Source of the DNA: Runella sp.
GTDB lineage: Bacteria > Bacteroidota > Bacteroidia > Cytophagales > Spirosomataceae
Direction of reading: 5' to 3'
Length of the DNA: 53,207 bases
NCBI RefSeq assembly: GCF_027484545.1
Contig: NZ_JAIXST010000276.1
Location: 1 to 53,207 of the forward strand
Shown here: piece after piece, positions 22,902 through 32,500 of the stretch
Layout of the letters: every line of letters starts with the position of its first letter
Position numbering within the stretch: position 1 is the first letter of the stretch
Program-made: the position numbers and the translations under genes
Notes under the pieces: model-generated
What the model was told of the DNA's origin: nothing
Seen by the model: only the letters and a program-made list of their open reading frames with translations
The model's database searches: none

Positions 22902-24626
22902 ATGTTTACGCTTGATAATTTTGAAGAACAAATCAGCCGCGAGATAGTACAAAGAGGTCGCAATTACTTCCAAAATGATGCAGTTATCTATTTGGAGGAC
23001 TCAGAGGAAAACCTTTGGACAGCCGAAGTCGAAGGCTCTGAAACATACCAAGTGGAGGTTGAATTGGAAGAAAAAATGGTCAAACACTATTTCTGCGATT
23101 GCCCGTACGACGGTCCTACCTGCAAACATGTAGTAGCGGTGCTTTACGCTTTACGAAAAGAAGTAAAGCAAAAAAAATCAAGCCCGAAGCCTAAAAAGTC
23201 CCAGAAGTTGACGTTAAAAGAGTTGCTCGAAAAAATTGATTTGAAAGAGTTGAGAGGGTTTGTTCTTGACTATGCTGCATCAGATAAAACGTTCAGTCAA
23301 AAATTTGAACTCCATTTTGCTGAAAAAGACGAGCGCATTGATGTTCGGCAGAAATATAAAGATTTGGTCACTAAAGCGATTCGTACTCATTCTAATCGTG
23401 GTTTTATTGATTACAGTGCTTCGCGTAAGTTAAGTCATGAAATAGATAAAATCATTCAAATGGGTTATCAGGCTGCTTCCAACGAAAACTTCAAAGATGC
23501 CTTTACAGTGGGGCAAGTCGTATTGGTGGAACTCATGGAAGCATACGAACAGAGTGACGATTCGTCGGGCGAATTGGGCGGCACTGTTCAGGAAGCCATT
23601 GAGCTTTTGGACAGCGTTGCTACTTCGGAGGCAAGTCGCGATCTCAAAGAAGAATTGCTCGAATTTGTGGCCAAAGAATTGCTCAATAAAGTGTATTTTG
23701 ATTATGGTGATTATGGCTATAATTTGCTGGAGATTGTCCCCAAAATTGCGATAGATTTGGGTGAGCTGGACTTGTATCTAACTGTTTTGGAACGTCTTGA
23801 AAGAGTTGCTGGTGACTACTTACGAAATCATTTACGAACTGAGCGCATTGATTTTCTAAAAAAAATAGGCAAAGCAGAAGAGGCAAAACAACTCATTGAG
23901 GCTAATCTTGACATTGTGGAGATTCGCCGAGGGGTGGTTAAAGAGGCATTAGCTGCCAAAGAGTATGAGAAAGCTAAAACGCTGATTCGAGGCGGTATTT
24001 TAGTGGCAGAACAGCAAAAACATCCGGGAACTGTCAGTGATTGGGAAGGCCAATTGTTGGAAATCGCAATACTCCAAAAAGACACGGTTCAGATACGGTA
24101 TTTTGCTAGAAAATTTGCGTTTGACCGTGGGTTTGACAGGAAATACTATCAGCAGTGGAAAAATACGTTTTCGGCGCCGGAATGGGTCAAAGAAATTGAT
24201 GACCATATTCAACAAACCATTAAAAAATCGAACGTAAAACCCGAAAAAGGCTACTGGTGGGATCCAAAATCAGAGCGATTCAGGACGTTATCGCCGATTT
24301 TTATCGAAGAACAACTTTGGGAACAATTGTTTGAGTTAGTTCAGGAAAATGCCACACTCGACTCGCTCAATAAAGTCAGTCCTTATTTGGCTAAATTATA
24401 CCCGCAGCAGTTATTGGATTTGTATATTCCATTGCTCAAAAAGTGGGGGACTGCCGTCAGTACTCGCCCGGAATATCATCAACTGGCTGAGCAGATGAAA
24501 CAAATTAAGAAAGAAATTCCAAATACGGCAACAGCTATAGACGAATTGGTAAATTCACTCAAAGTTCAGAATCCTAAGCGCCCCGCTAGGCATGAAGAAC
24601 TGAATGAGGTACTGCGGATGAAGTGA
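22902..24626 (+). CDS. SWIM zinc-finger protein
   Basis: About 574 residues from the ATG at 22902, which gives the usual family start FTLDNFEEQISREIVQRGRN. The SWIM finger is FCDCPYDGPTCKHVVAVLYA (CxCx(n)CxH, about residues 65-84). A long helical repeat region follows, rich in LLE/AK heptads (TPR-like, residues 120-570), with a KxxYWWDP motif near residue 450. SWIM domains bind DNA or protein. In bacteria this architecture is often next to a SNF2 helicase, but none is here. Function unknown; probably cytoplasmic. Confidence 0.85.
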   Translation: MFTLDNFEEQISREIVQRGRNYFQNDAVIYLEDSEENLWTAEVEGSETYQVEVELEEKMVKHYFCDCPYDGPTCKHVVAVLYALRKEVKQKKSSPKPKKSQKLTLKELLEKIDLKELRGFVLDYAASDKTFSQKFELHFAEKDERIDVRQKYKDLVTKAIRTHSNRGFIDYSASRKLSHEIDKIIQMGYQAASNENFKDAFTVGQVVLVELMEAYEQSDDSSGELGGTVQEAIELLDSVATSEASRDLKEELLEFVAKELLNKVYFDYGDYGYNLLEIVPKIAIDLGELDLYLTVLERLERVAGDYLRNHLRTERIDFLKKIGKAEEAKQLIEANLDIVEIRRGVVKEALAAKEYEKAKTLIRGGILVAEQQKHPGTVSDWEGQLLEIAILQKDTVQIRYFARKFAFDRGFDRKYYQQWKNTFSAPEWVKEIDDHIQQTIKKSNVKPEKGYWWDPKSERFRTLSPIFIEEQLWEQLFELVQENATLDSLNKVSPYLAKLYPQQLLDLYIPLLKKWGTAVSTRPEYHQLAEQMKQIKKEIPNTATAIDELVNSLKVQNPKRPARHEELNEVLRMK

Positions 24627-24691
24627 TAAATGAAGCAAGTAAATAATGCCTTTTTCGTTACCTTTGTCATACTACTATACTATTTTAGACC

Positions 24692-24883
24692 ATGATAACG
24701 ATCACACTTTCAGGGGGAGGAGAGCCTAGCAATGAGCGTGCTATTGCGTTCGCAAAGGCGCTTGCAGCAAGTAAGAAGCAAATGGAGGAAGACTCCAAGG
24801 CATTTGCTAAAACAGAAAAGTACCAGGAATATCTACGAAAATTGGACGAACTCAATGCAAAAGCAAATACCACGGACGTATGA
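24692..24883 (+). CDS. small hypothetical protein upstream of DUF6169
   Basis: A 63-residue hydrophilic protein starting ITITLSGGGEPSNERAIAFA, then helical and rich in Lys and Glu (EDSKAFAKTEKYQEYLRKLD). No family recognised. A -7-like TACCTTTG lies at 24659-24666, and its last 29 bp overlap the start of the DUF6169 gene. Overlap and size are like a toxin-antitoxin or effector-immunity pair, but nothing in the sequence proves it. Confidence 0.6.
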   Translation: MITITLSGGGEPSNERAIAFAKALAASKKQMEEDSKAFAKTEKYQEYLRKLDELNAKANTTDV

Positions 24884-25361
24884 GTATCTTTTTGCAGGAG
24901 GGCAAGAGAATTCATTTTTCTTTAAGACGGACAATAAAATTGTGCATGAAGTAAAATTTAAAGACACATCCTACTTATTTACCAACTACTCCAACATATC
25001 ATTTGAGGCTTTTGAGTTAGGTATTATTGTTTCTGAAAATTTTACTGAACAAAAACCTCCTTTAGATTCACGTATTCCTGTCACAATTGCAGCTATATTC
25101 TACGATTTCATTGGTAGAAATAATGAACAAGTGGTCATCTACATTTGCGACTCATCCGACGACAAACAAGCCATTCGTCATCGAAAATTTACGCAATGGT
25201 TTGAGTCATTTAAGGGGAATGATTTTGTTAAAATCAATGCCCCTATTACAGACAACAGGACTGTAGTTTATTACACTTCTCTGATTATACACCGCTATAA
25301 CCCTAAGCGACAGGAAATTACAGAAGCCTTCATCAATCTAACTGACGACCAACAGAAATAA
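24855..25361 (+). CDS. DUF6169 family protein
   Basis: About 168 residues from the ATG at 24855, which begins QKQIPRTYEYLFAGGQENSF; an upstream in-frame extension is out-of-frame coding of the neighbouring gene. The pattern (F-x-T-D-x-x-x-x-Y-x-V-x-F near the start, FELGI, then PVTIAAIFYDFIGRNNEQVV, IYICDSSDDKQAIRHRKF and FNxWFE-like FTQWFESF) matches DUF6169, a Bacteroidota family without known function. It is translationally coupled to the 63-residue gene by overlap and ends 10 nt before the GH3 gene, so the three may be co-transcribed. Confidence 0.75.
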   Translation: MQKQIPRTYEYLFAGGQENSFFFKTDNKIVHEVKFKDTSYLFTNYSNISFEAFELGIIVSENFTEQKPPLDSRIPVTIAAIFYDFIGRNNEQVVIYICDSSDDKQAIRHRKFTQWFESFKGNDFVKINAPITDNRTVVYYTSLIIHRYNPKRQEITEAFINLTDDQQK

Positions 25362-25371
25362 GACTCCTACA

Positions 25372-28300
25372 ATGAAACGCCTTTTCCTTCTACTTTTTTC
25401 GACATTCTGCACGCTAAGTTTGACATTTGCGCAGCAAATTACCCCTCCTTTTCTCCAACACCCCAATCAACGCTGGATAGACTCCGTTTTTAACAGTTTG
25501 TCGCCCGATGAACGCATTGCGCAACTCATCATGGTAGCGGCACACGGGTATCCTACCAATCCCAAACGGGTGATTATTGATACCACTTTCTCCAACCCGC
25601 GCGTGGTGGCGCAGTACATTCGCGACTATAAAGTGGGTGGGGTGATTTTCTTTCAGGGCGGCCCGGTACAACAGGCACAACTGACCAATTATTACCAATC
25701 CATTTCCAAAGTACCGTTGCTGGTAGCGATGGACTCAGAATGGGGCTTGGCCATGCGATTGGACAGTGCGGTGCGGTTCCCGTACCAAATGACGATGGGG
25801 GCGATTCAGGGAAACGACGATTTGATTTATCGAATGGGTCGTGCGCTTGCCGCTCAGAAGAAGAGATTGGGCGTCCATATCAATTTTGCGCCTTCGGTCG
25901 ACGTCAATAACAACGCCAATAACCCCGTCATTAACTTCCGTTCCTTTGGCGAAAACCCTCAAAAAGTGTTTGAGAAATCGTACGCGTACATGAAAGGGAT
26001 GCAGGACGGTGGTATTTTGAGCTCGCTTAAACATTTTCCTGGTCACGGCGATACGGGAGTGGATTCGCATTTTGAATTGCCCGTCATTCCTCACAAACGC
26101 GCTCGCTTGGATTCCGTAGAGTTGTATCCTTTTCGTAAACTGATTGAAAAAGGTGCCGATGGTATCATGATGGCGCATTTGGCAATCCCTATATTAGATA
26201 CCGCCAAAAATGTACCTTCTACGCTTTCCAAGCCCATTGTAACGGGGTTGTTAAGAGACCAACTGCATTTCAACGGCCTCATTTATTCGGATGCCATGAA
26301 CATGAATGGCTTAGTCAAGTATTTTCCCAACGGAACCGGCGATGCCAAAGGATTGGAAGCTGGGATGGACATACTGGAGTTTAGTCCCAACGTACCCGCT
26401 GCCATTGCCGAAATCAAAAAATCCATTGCTGAAGGCCGCATCAGTCAGGCCGAAATCGACGCGCGGGTCAAGAAAGTGCTGGCGGCGAAGGCGTGGGTGG
26501 GGTTGGACAAATTTAAACCCATTGAAACTAAGAATCTGATTGCCGATATCAACGATAAAGAATCCGAGCTCCTCAATCGCCTGCTCACCGAAAATGCGCT
26601 GACGGTGCTTAAAAATGAAGGCTATATTTTGCCCATCAAGCATTTGGAAAAAGTAACCATCGCGTCTATTTCCCTCACCGACGCCCCTGCCGCGACTACA
26701 GCAACCAAAGAGGGGGTTGTAGCTCTTGGTATGCGCAATGAAACGACCAATACGAGTAATCTGACGGTGTTTCAGAAAACCCTTTCATTGTATACCAATG
26801 TGGATCACTTTGTGGTTCACCCCAAAACGCCGGACAGTGTTCAGAATGTGATTCGTGCCGCGTTGAAAAGCTACGATGTGGTATTGGTAGGGGCACATTT
26901 GAATAACATTCGCCCGGGTACGAACTACGGAATTACGCCTACCACGGCGGCTTGGGTGAAAGAGCTGGCCAACAACGGCAATGCCGTTATTACAGTATTT
27001 GGAAATGCATACTCACTCAATAAACTGGAAGATGTATCTAAAGCTAAAGCGTTGGTGATGGCGTACCAATTGACGCCTTTTACGGAAGAATTATCTGCGC
27101 AGTTGTTGTTCGGAGCCATTCCTGCCAAAGGGAAATTGCCAGTGACGGTCAATACGCAATTCGGCTACGGAGCCGGTTTGGATATTCCTGCCATCGGGCG
27201 TTTGAAATACACCATTCCGGAAGAAGTGGGACTGGACAGCAAATGGCTTTCCTTTAAAATTGATTCTATTGCCAACAATGCCATTGCCCAAAAAGCAACG
27301 CCGAGCATCGTAGTACAATTGGCCAAAGACGGAAAAGTGTTCTACCGCAAAGCCTATGGTACCCATGTGTTTGCGACTCCGTTGACGATGGTAAATGTGC
27401 CACCGCGCCCGGCGCAACTGACCGACCTCTATGATTTTGCTTCCGTGACCAAAATTGCCGGCTCCACCATGGCGTTGGCGCGTTTGCACAGTGAAGGAAA
27501 ATTCAACTTAGACGGAACCATGAAGGACTACCTGCCCGATTTTAAAAACTCCAATAAAGCCGATTTGGTATGGCGGCAGGTGCTGACCCACCAAGCCGGC
27601 CTTCGTGCGTTTATTCCGTTTTGGCAGAATGCCAAAAATGCCGATGGAACTTGGAAAAAAGGCACATTTGTGTGGGGAAAAGAAGCGCACGGACCTTATA
27701 CGGTTCAGATAACCGATAGTTTATGGTTGCACAAAAAATACCACAAAAAGATATTCAAGGCAATTAAAGACTCGCCGCTTAACGCGCGCTCCGCTGTTGC
27801 TGAAAAGAACTACGTGTATTCGGATTTGTCTTTTATGCTGTATCCGCAGGTAGTAAAAAACATCACTGGTGTGCCGTTTGAAGACTACCTGAAAACCAAT
27901 GTGTACCGCAAGATAGGGGCCAATTCCCTTACTTTCAATCCGCTTCGTTTCAATGATTTAAGTACCATAGTTCCTACGGAGCGCGATACTTTCTACCGTC
28001 AGGCACTTGCGCACGGGCGCGTACACGACGAAGGGGCCGGTATGCTCGGCGGCCTAAGCGGTCATGCGGGATTATTTGGAAATGCCAACGACCTGATGAA
28101 AGTGACGCAGTTGTACCTCCAAAAAGGTAGCTTCGGCGGCGAATCGTTCATTTCTGAGAATACAATGAATGAATTTACAAGTTATCAATTTCCCGAATCA
28201 CGTCGCGGTATTGGCTTTGATAAACCTTGCCGGGGGAGAGATTGCGGTAATGCTCCCAAAAGTGCCACGGCGATGAGCTACGGTCATACCGGCTATACGG

Positions 28301-28452
28301 GCATTATGATTTGGAACGACCCTGCCTATAATTTCAACTATGTCTTTTTGTCCAATCGAGTATATCCCACGCGCGACAACAACAAAATCTCCACCCTCAA
28401 CGTCCGCACGGCCATCATGCAGGTGGTGTATGAGGGGTTGGGAGTGAAGTAG
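25372..28452 (+). CDS. GH3 glycoside hydrolase-beta-lactamase family fusion, secreted
   Basis: A 1026-residue two-domain protein with signal peptide (MKRLFLLLFSTFCTLSLTFAQ). Residues ~35-590 are glycoside hydrolase family 3 of the NagZ type: KHFPGHGDTGVDSHFELPVI holds the His-containing loop, and GLIYSDAMNMNGL carries the Asp nucleophile. Residues ~610-1020 are a class C beta-lactamase/esterase-like serine hydrolase with DFASVTKIAG (SxxK) and YVYSDLSFMLYPQVV (YxN-like YSD), and a late HTGYTG (HxG-like). NagZ enzymes release N-acetylglucosamine from muropeptides, and the fused hydrolase may act on the peptide or ester part; so a role in peptidoglycan recycling or degradation is likely. This fusion is known in Bacteroidota. 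Confidence 0.92.
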   Translation: MKRLFLLLFSTFCTLSLTFAQQITPPFLQHPNQRWIDSVFNSLSPDERIAQLIMVAAHGYPTNPKRVIIDTTFSNPRVVAQYIRDYKVGGVIFFQGGPVQQAQLTNYYQSISKVPLLVAMDSEWGLAMRLDSAVRFPYQMTMGAIQGNDDLIYRMGRALAAQKKRLGVHINFAPSVDVNNNANNPVINFRSFGENPQKVFEKSYAYMKGMQDGGILSSLKHFPGHGDTGVDSHFELPVIPHKRARLDSVELYPFRKLIEKGADGIMMAHLAIPILDTAKNVPSTLSKPIVTGLLRDQLHFNGLIYSDAMNMNGLVKYFPNGTGDAKGLEAGMDILEFSPNVPAAIAEIKKSIAEGRISQAEIDARVKKVLAAKAWVGLDKFKPIETKNLIADINDKESELLNRLLTENALTVLKNEGYILPIKHLEKVTIASISLTDAPAATTATKEGVVALGMRNETTNTSNLTVFQKTLSLYTNVDHFVVHPKTPDSVQNVIRAALKSYDVVLVGAHLNNIRPGTNYGITPTTAAWVKELANNGNAVITVFGNAYSLNKLEDVSKAKALVMAYQLTPFTEELSAQLLFGAIPAKGKLPVTVNTQFGYGAGLDIPAIGRLKYTIPEEVGLDSKWLSFKIDSIANNAIAQKATPSIVVQLAKDGKVFYRKAYGTHVFATPLTMVNVPPRPAQLTDLYDFASVTKIAGSTMALARLHSEGKFNLDGTMKDYLPDFKNSNKADLVWRQVLTHQAGLRAFIPFWQNAKNADGTWKKGTFVWGKEAHGPYTVQITDSLWLHKKYHKKIFKAIKDSPLNARSAVAEKNYVYSDLSFMLYPQVVKNITGVPFEDYLKTNVYRKIGANSLTFNPLRFNDLSTIVPTERDTFYRQALAHGRVHDEGAGMLGGLSGHAGLFGNANDLMKVTQLYLQKGSFGGESFISENTMNEFTSYQFPESRRGIGFDKPCRGRDCGNAPKSATAMSYGHTGYTGIMIWNDPAYNFNYVFLSNRVYPTRDNNKISTLNVRTAIMQVVYEGLGVK

Positions 28453-28457
28453 AATGC

Positions 28458-29561
28458 TTGGTTTTGACCTCTTTTTACGGTGCGGCATTCCGCAAAGTGG
28501 TCAAGGCTCAAATCAAAGAAGTTTTTAAAATCAAAGCAAATTTATTGGTGCGTACTGAAATAGACATCTTAGAAAACGAAATAATTGAGCAATATCCTGA
28601 TGTGCTCGACATATTACTGCGTGACCACACTACACAAAAAAATATATTCTGGGCTACCGACAATTATGAACACCTCGGTGAAGCATACTGTTTTAGTTCT
28701 CCTATTTTGCCTGCTTTAATCACTGGTGATAATGGCAATATCATTATGCCCCGAGTCCATAAAGACAAAATTTTACAACAAATCAGGTCCAAGGAAATGG
28801 CAGAGGTCTTTACACCTTCGTGGATATGCAATGCTCAAAATAATTTAATTGATAATGCGTGGTTTGGAAGAGAAAATGCCTTCAATGCTGAAATTGTAAC
28901 TACTGAGGGTTTTAGAACGTGGGAAGTAAACAAAGAAATAATAACCTATCCCGAAGGTAAAACCTGGAAAGAATATGTTCGTGACACTCGCTTAGAAATA
29001 GCTTGTGGAGAGGCTCCCTATATCACCAGTCGTTATGATACTACCACAGGGGCGTTTATCCCCACTGAAAATCGTATCGGAATATTAGACCGAAAATTGA
29101 GAGTCATTAATGAAAATGTACACACAACCGGAGAATGGTTGAAAGCCGCTCAAACTGCCTACAAAAATACGTATGCGTTTGAATGGCAAGGAGATAGTTT
29201 GTTGCTTGCACGTGAGGCTATGCTCATCACCTTTATCGAAAACTATACGTTCAAATTTGGAAAAGAACCTTTACTGAAATCTATTCAATATATCGCCTAC
29301 ATTATATCGTGGAATATTTGGCAGATGGACGGTTTGAAGGGGGTTGTTCCCAATACCTGTGGCGATAAAATTGAAACAAGTGTCGAACTTTTTGGGGAAA
29401 TACAAACAAAAATCGTTTGTGAAGGCTGCAAAACAGATAATATCAATAAGCACAATGGCATTTATTGCCTCATAAAAGATTGGTCTAACAAAGATTTAAA
29501 AACAGGGAAAACCGGGCGGAAAATCAAATTTATTGATGTTTTAAAAAAGTCGAGAAAATGA
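28458..29561 (+). CDS. restriction-modification system subunit M-like protein
   Basis: A 367-residue protein, start TTG at 28458 (no in-frame ATG until about residue 96; the start is uncertain but homologous similarity begins near LLVRTEIDILENEII). Conserved segments include VLDILLRDHTTQKNIFWATD, SKEMAEVFTPSWICNAQNNL (like motif X of N6-adenine methylases), DTRLEIACGEAPYITSRYDT (motif I-like), GILDRKLRVINENV and YEWQ-like FEWQGDSLLLAREAML. These match proteins annotated restriction endonuclease subunit M. The gene ends with a 4-bp ATGA overlap into the large helicase-methylase gene, so the two are coupled. It begins 5 nt after the GH3 stop, on the same strand. Role in DNA modification is inferred. 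Confidence 0.75.
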   Translation: MVLTSFYGAAFRKVVKAQIKEVFKIKANLLVRTEIDILENEIIEQYPDVLDILLRDHTTQKNIFWATDNYEHLGEAYCFSSPILPALITGDNGNIIMPRVHKDKILQQIRSKEMAEVFTPSWICNAQNNLIDNAWFGRENAFNAEIVTTEGFRTWEVNKEIITYPEGKTWKEYVRDTRLEIACGEAPYITSRYDTTTGAFIPTENRIGILDRKLRVINENVHTTGEWLKAAQTAYKNTYAFEWQGDSLLLAREAMLITFIENYTFKFGKEPLLKSIQYIAYIISWNIWQMDGLKGVVPNTCGDKIETSVELFGEIQTKIVCEGCKTDNINKHNGIYCLIKDWSNKDLKTGKTGRKIKFIDVLKKSRK

Positions 29562-32500
29562 AATTTACATCCTCACTCAAGTTAAAGTTGATCTATGTGT
29601 TTCGTATCAATGATGAGGCACACAGGGGATGCTTGAAAATAGGCGAAACAACTTCTGACAATGACAATATTTGGGGATTAGAACCCAATAGTTCGGCTCT
29701 CAATAAAGCCGCCAAAAAGCGTATAGACCAATATACCCAAACTGCCGGTATTGCGTATGATTTACTTTATACAGAAGTGGCTGTTTATGCCCAAAAAGGC
29801 ACCATCAAAGCCTTTTCTGATGCAGAAGTGCATCAAGTCCTGATTCGTTCAGGGATAAAAAGAAAAACCTTTGACACAAAAAATAACGCCAATGAATGGT
29901 TTATTACTGACCTTGAAACTGTAAAAAAAGCGATAGCTGCGGTAAAGCAGGGCAAAGAGTCGCTTCATGCTGGCGAGGTTACAGACACTCAGAATCCGGT
30001 ACTGTTTAGACCTGAACAGAAAGAGGCGATTGAAAAAACCATTAAGCAATTCAAAAAAGGGAATGAAATGCTTTGGTTCGCCAAAATGCGCTTCGGAAAA
30101 ACGCTTTCTGCCCTTCAGGTGGTTAAAGAACATAAATTTGCCAGAACACTCATTTTAACGCACCGCCCCGTAGTCGATAAGGGTTGGTTTGAAGACTTTG
30201 GGAAAATATTCTATGATTCGCCTCAATACTCCTATGGTTCTAAAAACCAAGGAAATTCGTTTTCAACGTTAGAAAAAGGCTGCCAAACGAAAGAATCAAA
30301 GTACATCTACTTTGCCTCTATGCAAGACCTGCGAGGTTCAGAATTGGTAGGTGGTAATTTTAATAAAAATGATCAATTATTCGGTACGCTCTGGGATTGT
30401 ATCATCGTAGATGAAGCCCATGAAGGCACTCAAACCGACCTTGGTAAAAATGTGCTTGATGTACTGAAAAAAGCGAATACCAAAATCCTGCACCTCTCCG
30501 GTACCCCTTTTAATCTTCTCGACAATTACAAAGAAGAAGAAATCTATACTTGGGATTATGTCATGGAGCAAAAAGCCAAGGCAGAATGGGACAAAATTCA
30601 CTTTGGTGACCCCAACCCGTATGCGTCGCTTCCAAAACTCAACATTTACACGTACGACCTCGGCAAACTGTTGCATGAATACATTGACGAAGAAGTAGCA
30701 TTTAACTTTCGTGAATTTTTTAGAGTGACCGACACCGGAAGTTTCCTTCACCAAAAGGATGTGCTTTCTTTCTTAAATCTCATTTGTAAAAAAGACCCGG
30801 CAAGCAACTATCCGTATTCTACCGATGAATACCGGGATAATTTCCGGCACTCCCTCTGGATGGTGCCCGGGGTCAAAGAAGCTAAAGCCTTGAGCAAAAT
30901 GCTCAACAATCATGCTGTTTTCGGCCAATTTAAAATTGTGAATGTGGCCGGCGATGGCGATGAAGAAGAAACCAACGAAGAAGCACTCCATAAAGTAGAA
31001 AAAGCAATTGGTGATAAACCTCACGAAACCTACACCATTACGCTCTCTTGCGGGCGTTTAACCACTGGCGTTTCGGTCAAAGCTTGGACGGCGGTTTTCA
31101 TGCTTTCGGGTTCGCACAATACCTCGGCGTCCGGGTACATGCAAACCATTTTTCGAGTGCAAACGCCCGCTACCATTAACGGCAAAGTCAAGGAAGAATG
31201 CTTTGTGTTTGACTTTGCCCCGGACCGCACCCTCAAAGTGATTGCCGAAACAGCCAAAGTATCAGCCAAAGCAGGGAAGACCTCCGGTGAAGACCGAACG
31301 ATAATGGGGGAGTTCCTGAACTTCTGCCCCATTATCGATATTCATGGCTCTCAAATGAGAAGTTATGATGTCAATGGCATGTTGGAACAGCTCAAAAAAG
31401 TATATGTGGAGCGAGTAGTGCGTAATGGTTTTGAGGATACTTATCTGTACAACAACGACCAATTGATGAAATTGCAATCTATTGACTTAGAAGAGTTTGA
31501 TGGATTGAAAAAAATAATCGGCAGCACCAAGGCTATGCCTAAAAGCGGTGATATTGATGTAAACAATCAGGGTTTTACGAACGAAGAATATGAGGAACTG
31601 GAAAAAGCCCAAAAAAAGAATAAAAAGGAACTGACAGACGAACAAAAACGACTCATTGAAGAAAAAAATAAAAAGAAAGAAATCAGAGACAGCGCCGTTT
31701 CCATCCTCAGAGGTATTTCTATTCGTATGCCTTTGCTTATCTATGGCGCAGAAGTAACCAACGAAGAAACGGAAATCTCGATAGACAACTTTGCCGATTT
31801 GGTTGACAACCATTCTTGGGAAGAATTTATGCCCAAGGGCGTGACCAAACAAACCTTCCGAAAGTTTAAGAAATACTATGAGCCGGATGTGTTTCGTGCT
31901 GCCGGCAAACGCATCCGGGCGTTGGCCCGTGCCGCCGACCACCTTAGTGTGGAAGAGCGTATTGAGCGAATCACTTCTATCTTTGGCACCTTTAGAAACC
32001 CCGATAAAGAGACCGTATTGACCCCGTGGCGGGTCGTAAATATGCACTTGGGCGACTGCCTCGGGGGCTATGTGTTTTTAGATGAAAATCGCGAAAAGAC
32101 AATTGCCCATCCCAATTACGTTTCTCATGGGGAGGTAACCGAAAGTGTGTTTTCTCCTAAGGCTCTCATTCTTGAAATAAACTCAAAATCAGGTCTTTAT
32201 CCGCTTTATATCACGTACAGTATTTTTCGTAATCGCCTCAAAGATCGGTACCCCGACCAAGATGCCAACACACTGACCATCACCCAACAACAGGCACTTT
32301 GGGATAAAACGGTAGCCGAAAACGTTTTTGTGATCTGCAAAACGCCTATGGCGAAAACCATCACCAAACGAACGTTGGTAGGATTCAGAAAAGCAAATGT
32401 AAACACCCACCATTTTGAAGATTTGGTAAACCAAATCACGCACAAAGCCGATAACTTTATCAAAAAAGTTAAAAAAGGGCAAACGTATTGGAAAGCAAAC

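Noticed and set aside
31487-32047. 186-codon antisense frame within the methylase fusion
   Set aside because: Phe-rich composition mirrors the Lys/Glu codons of the true gene on the other strand; no motif or promoter.
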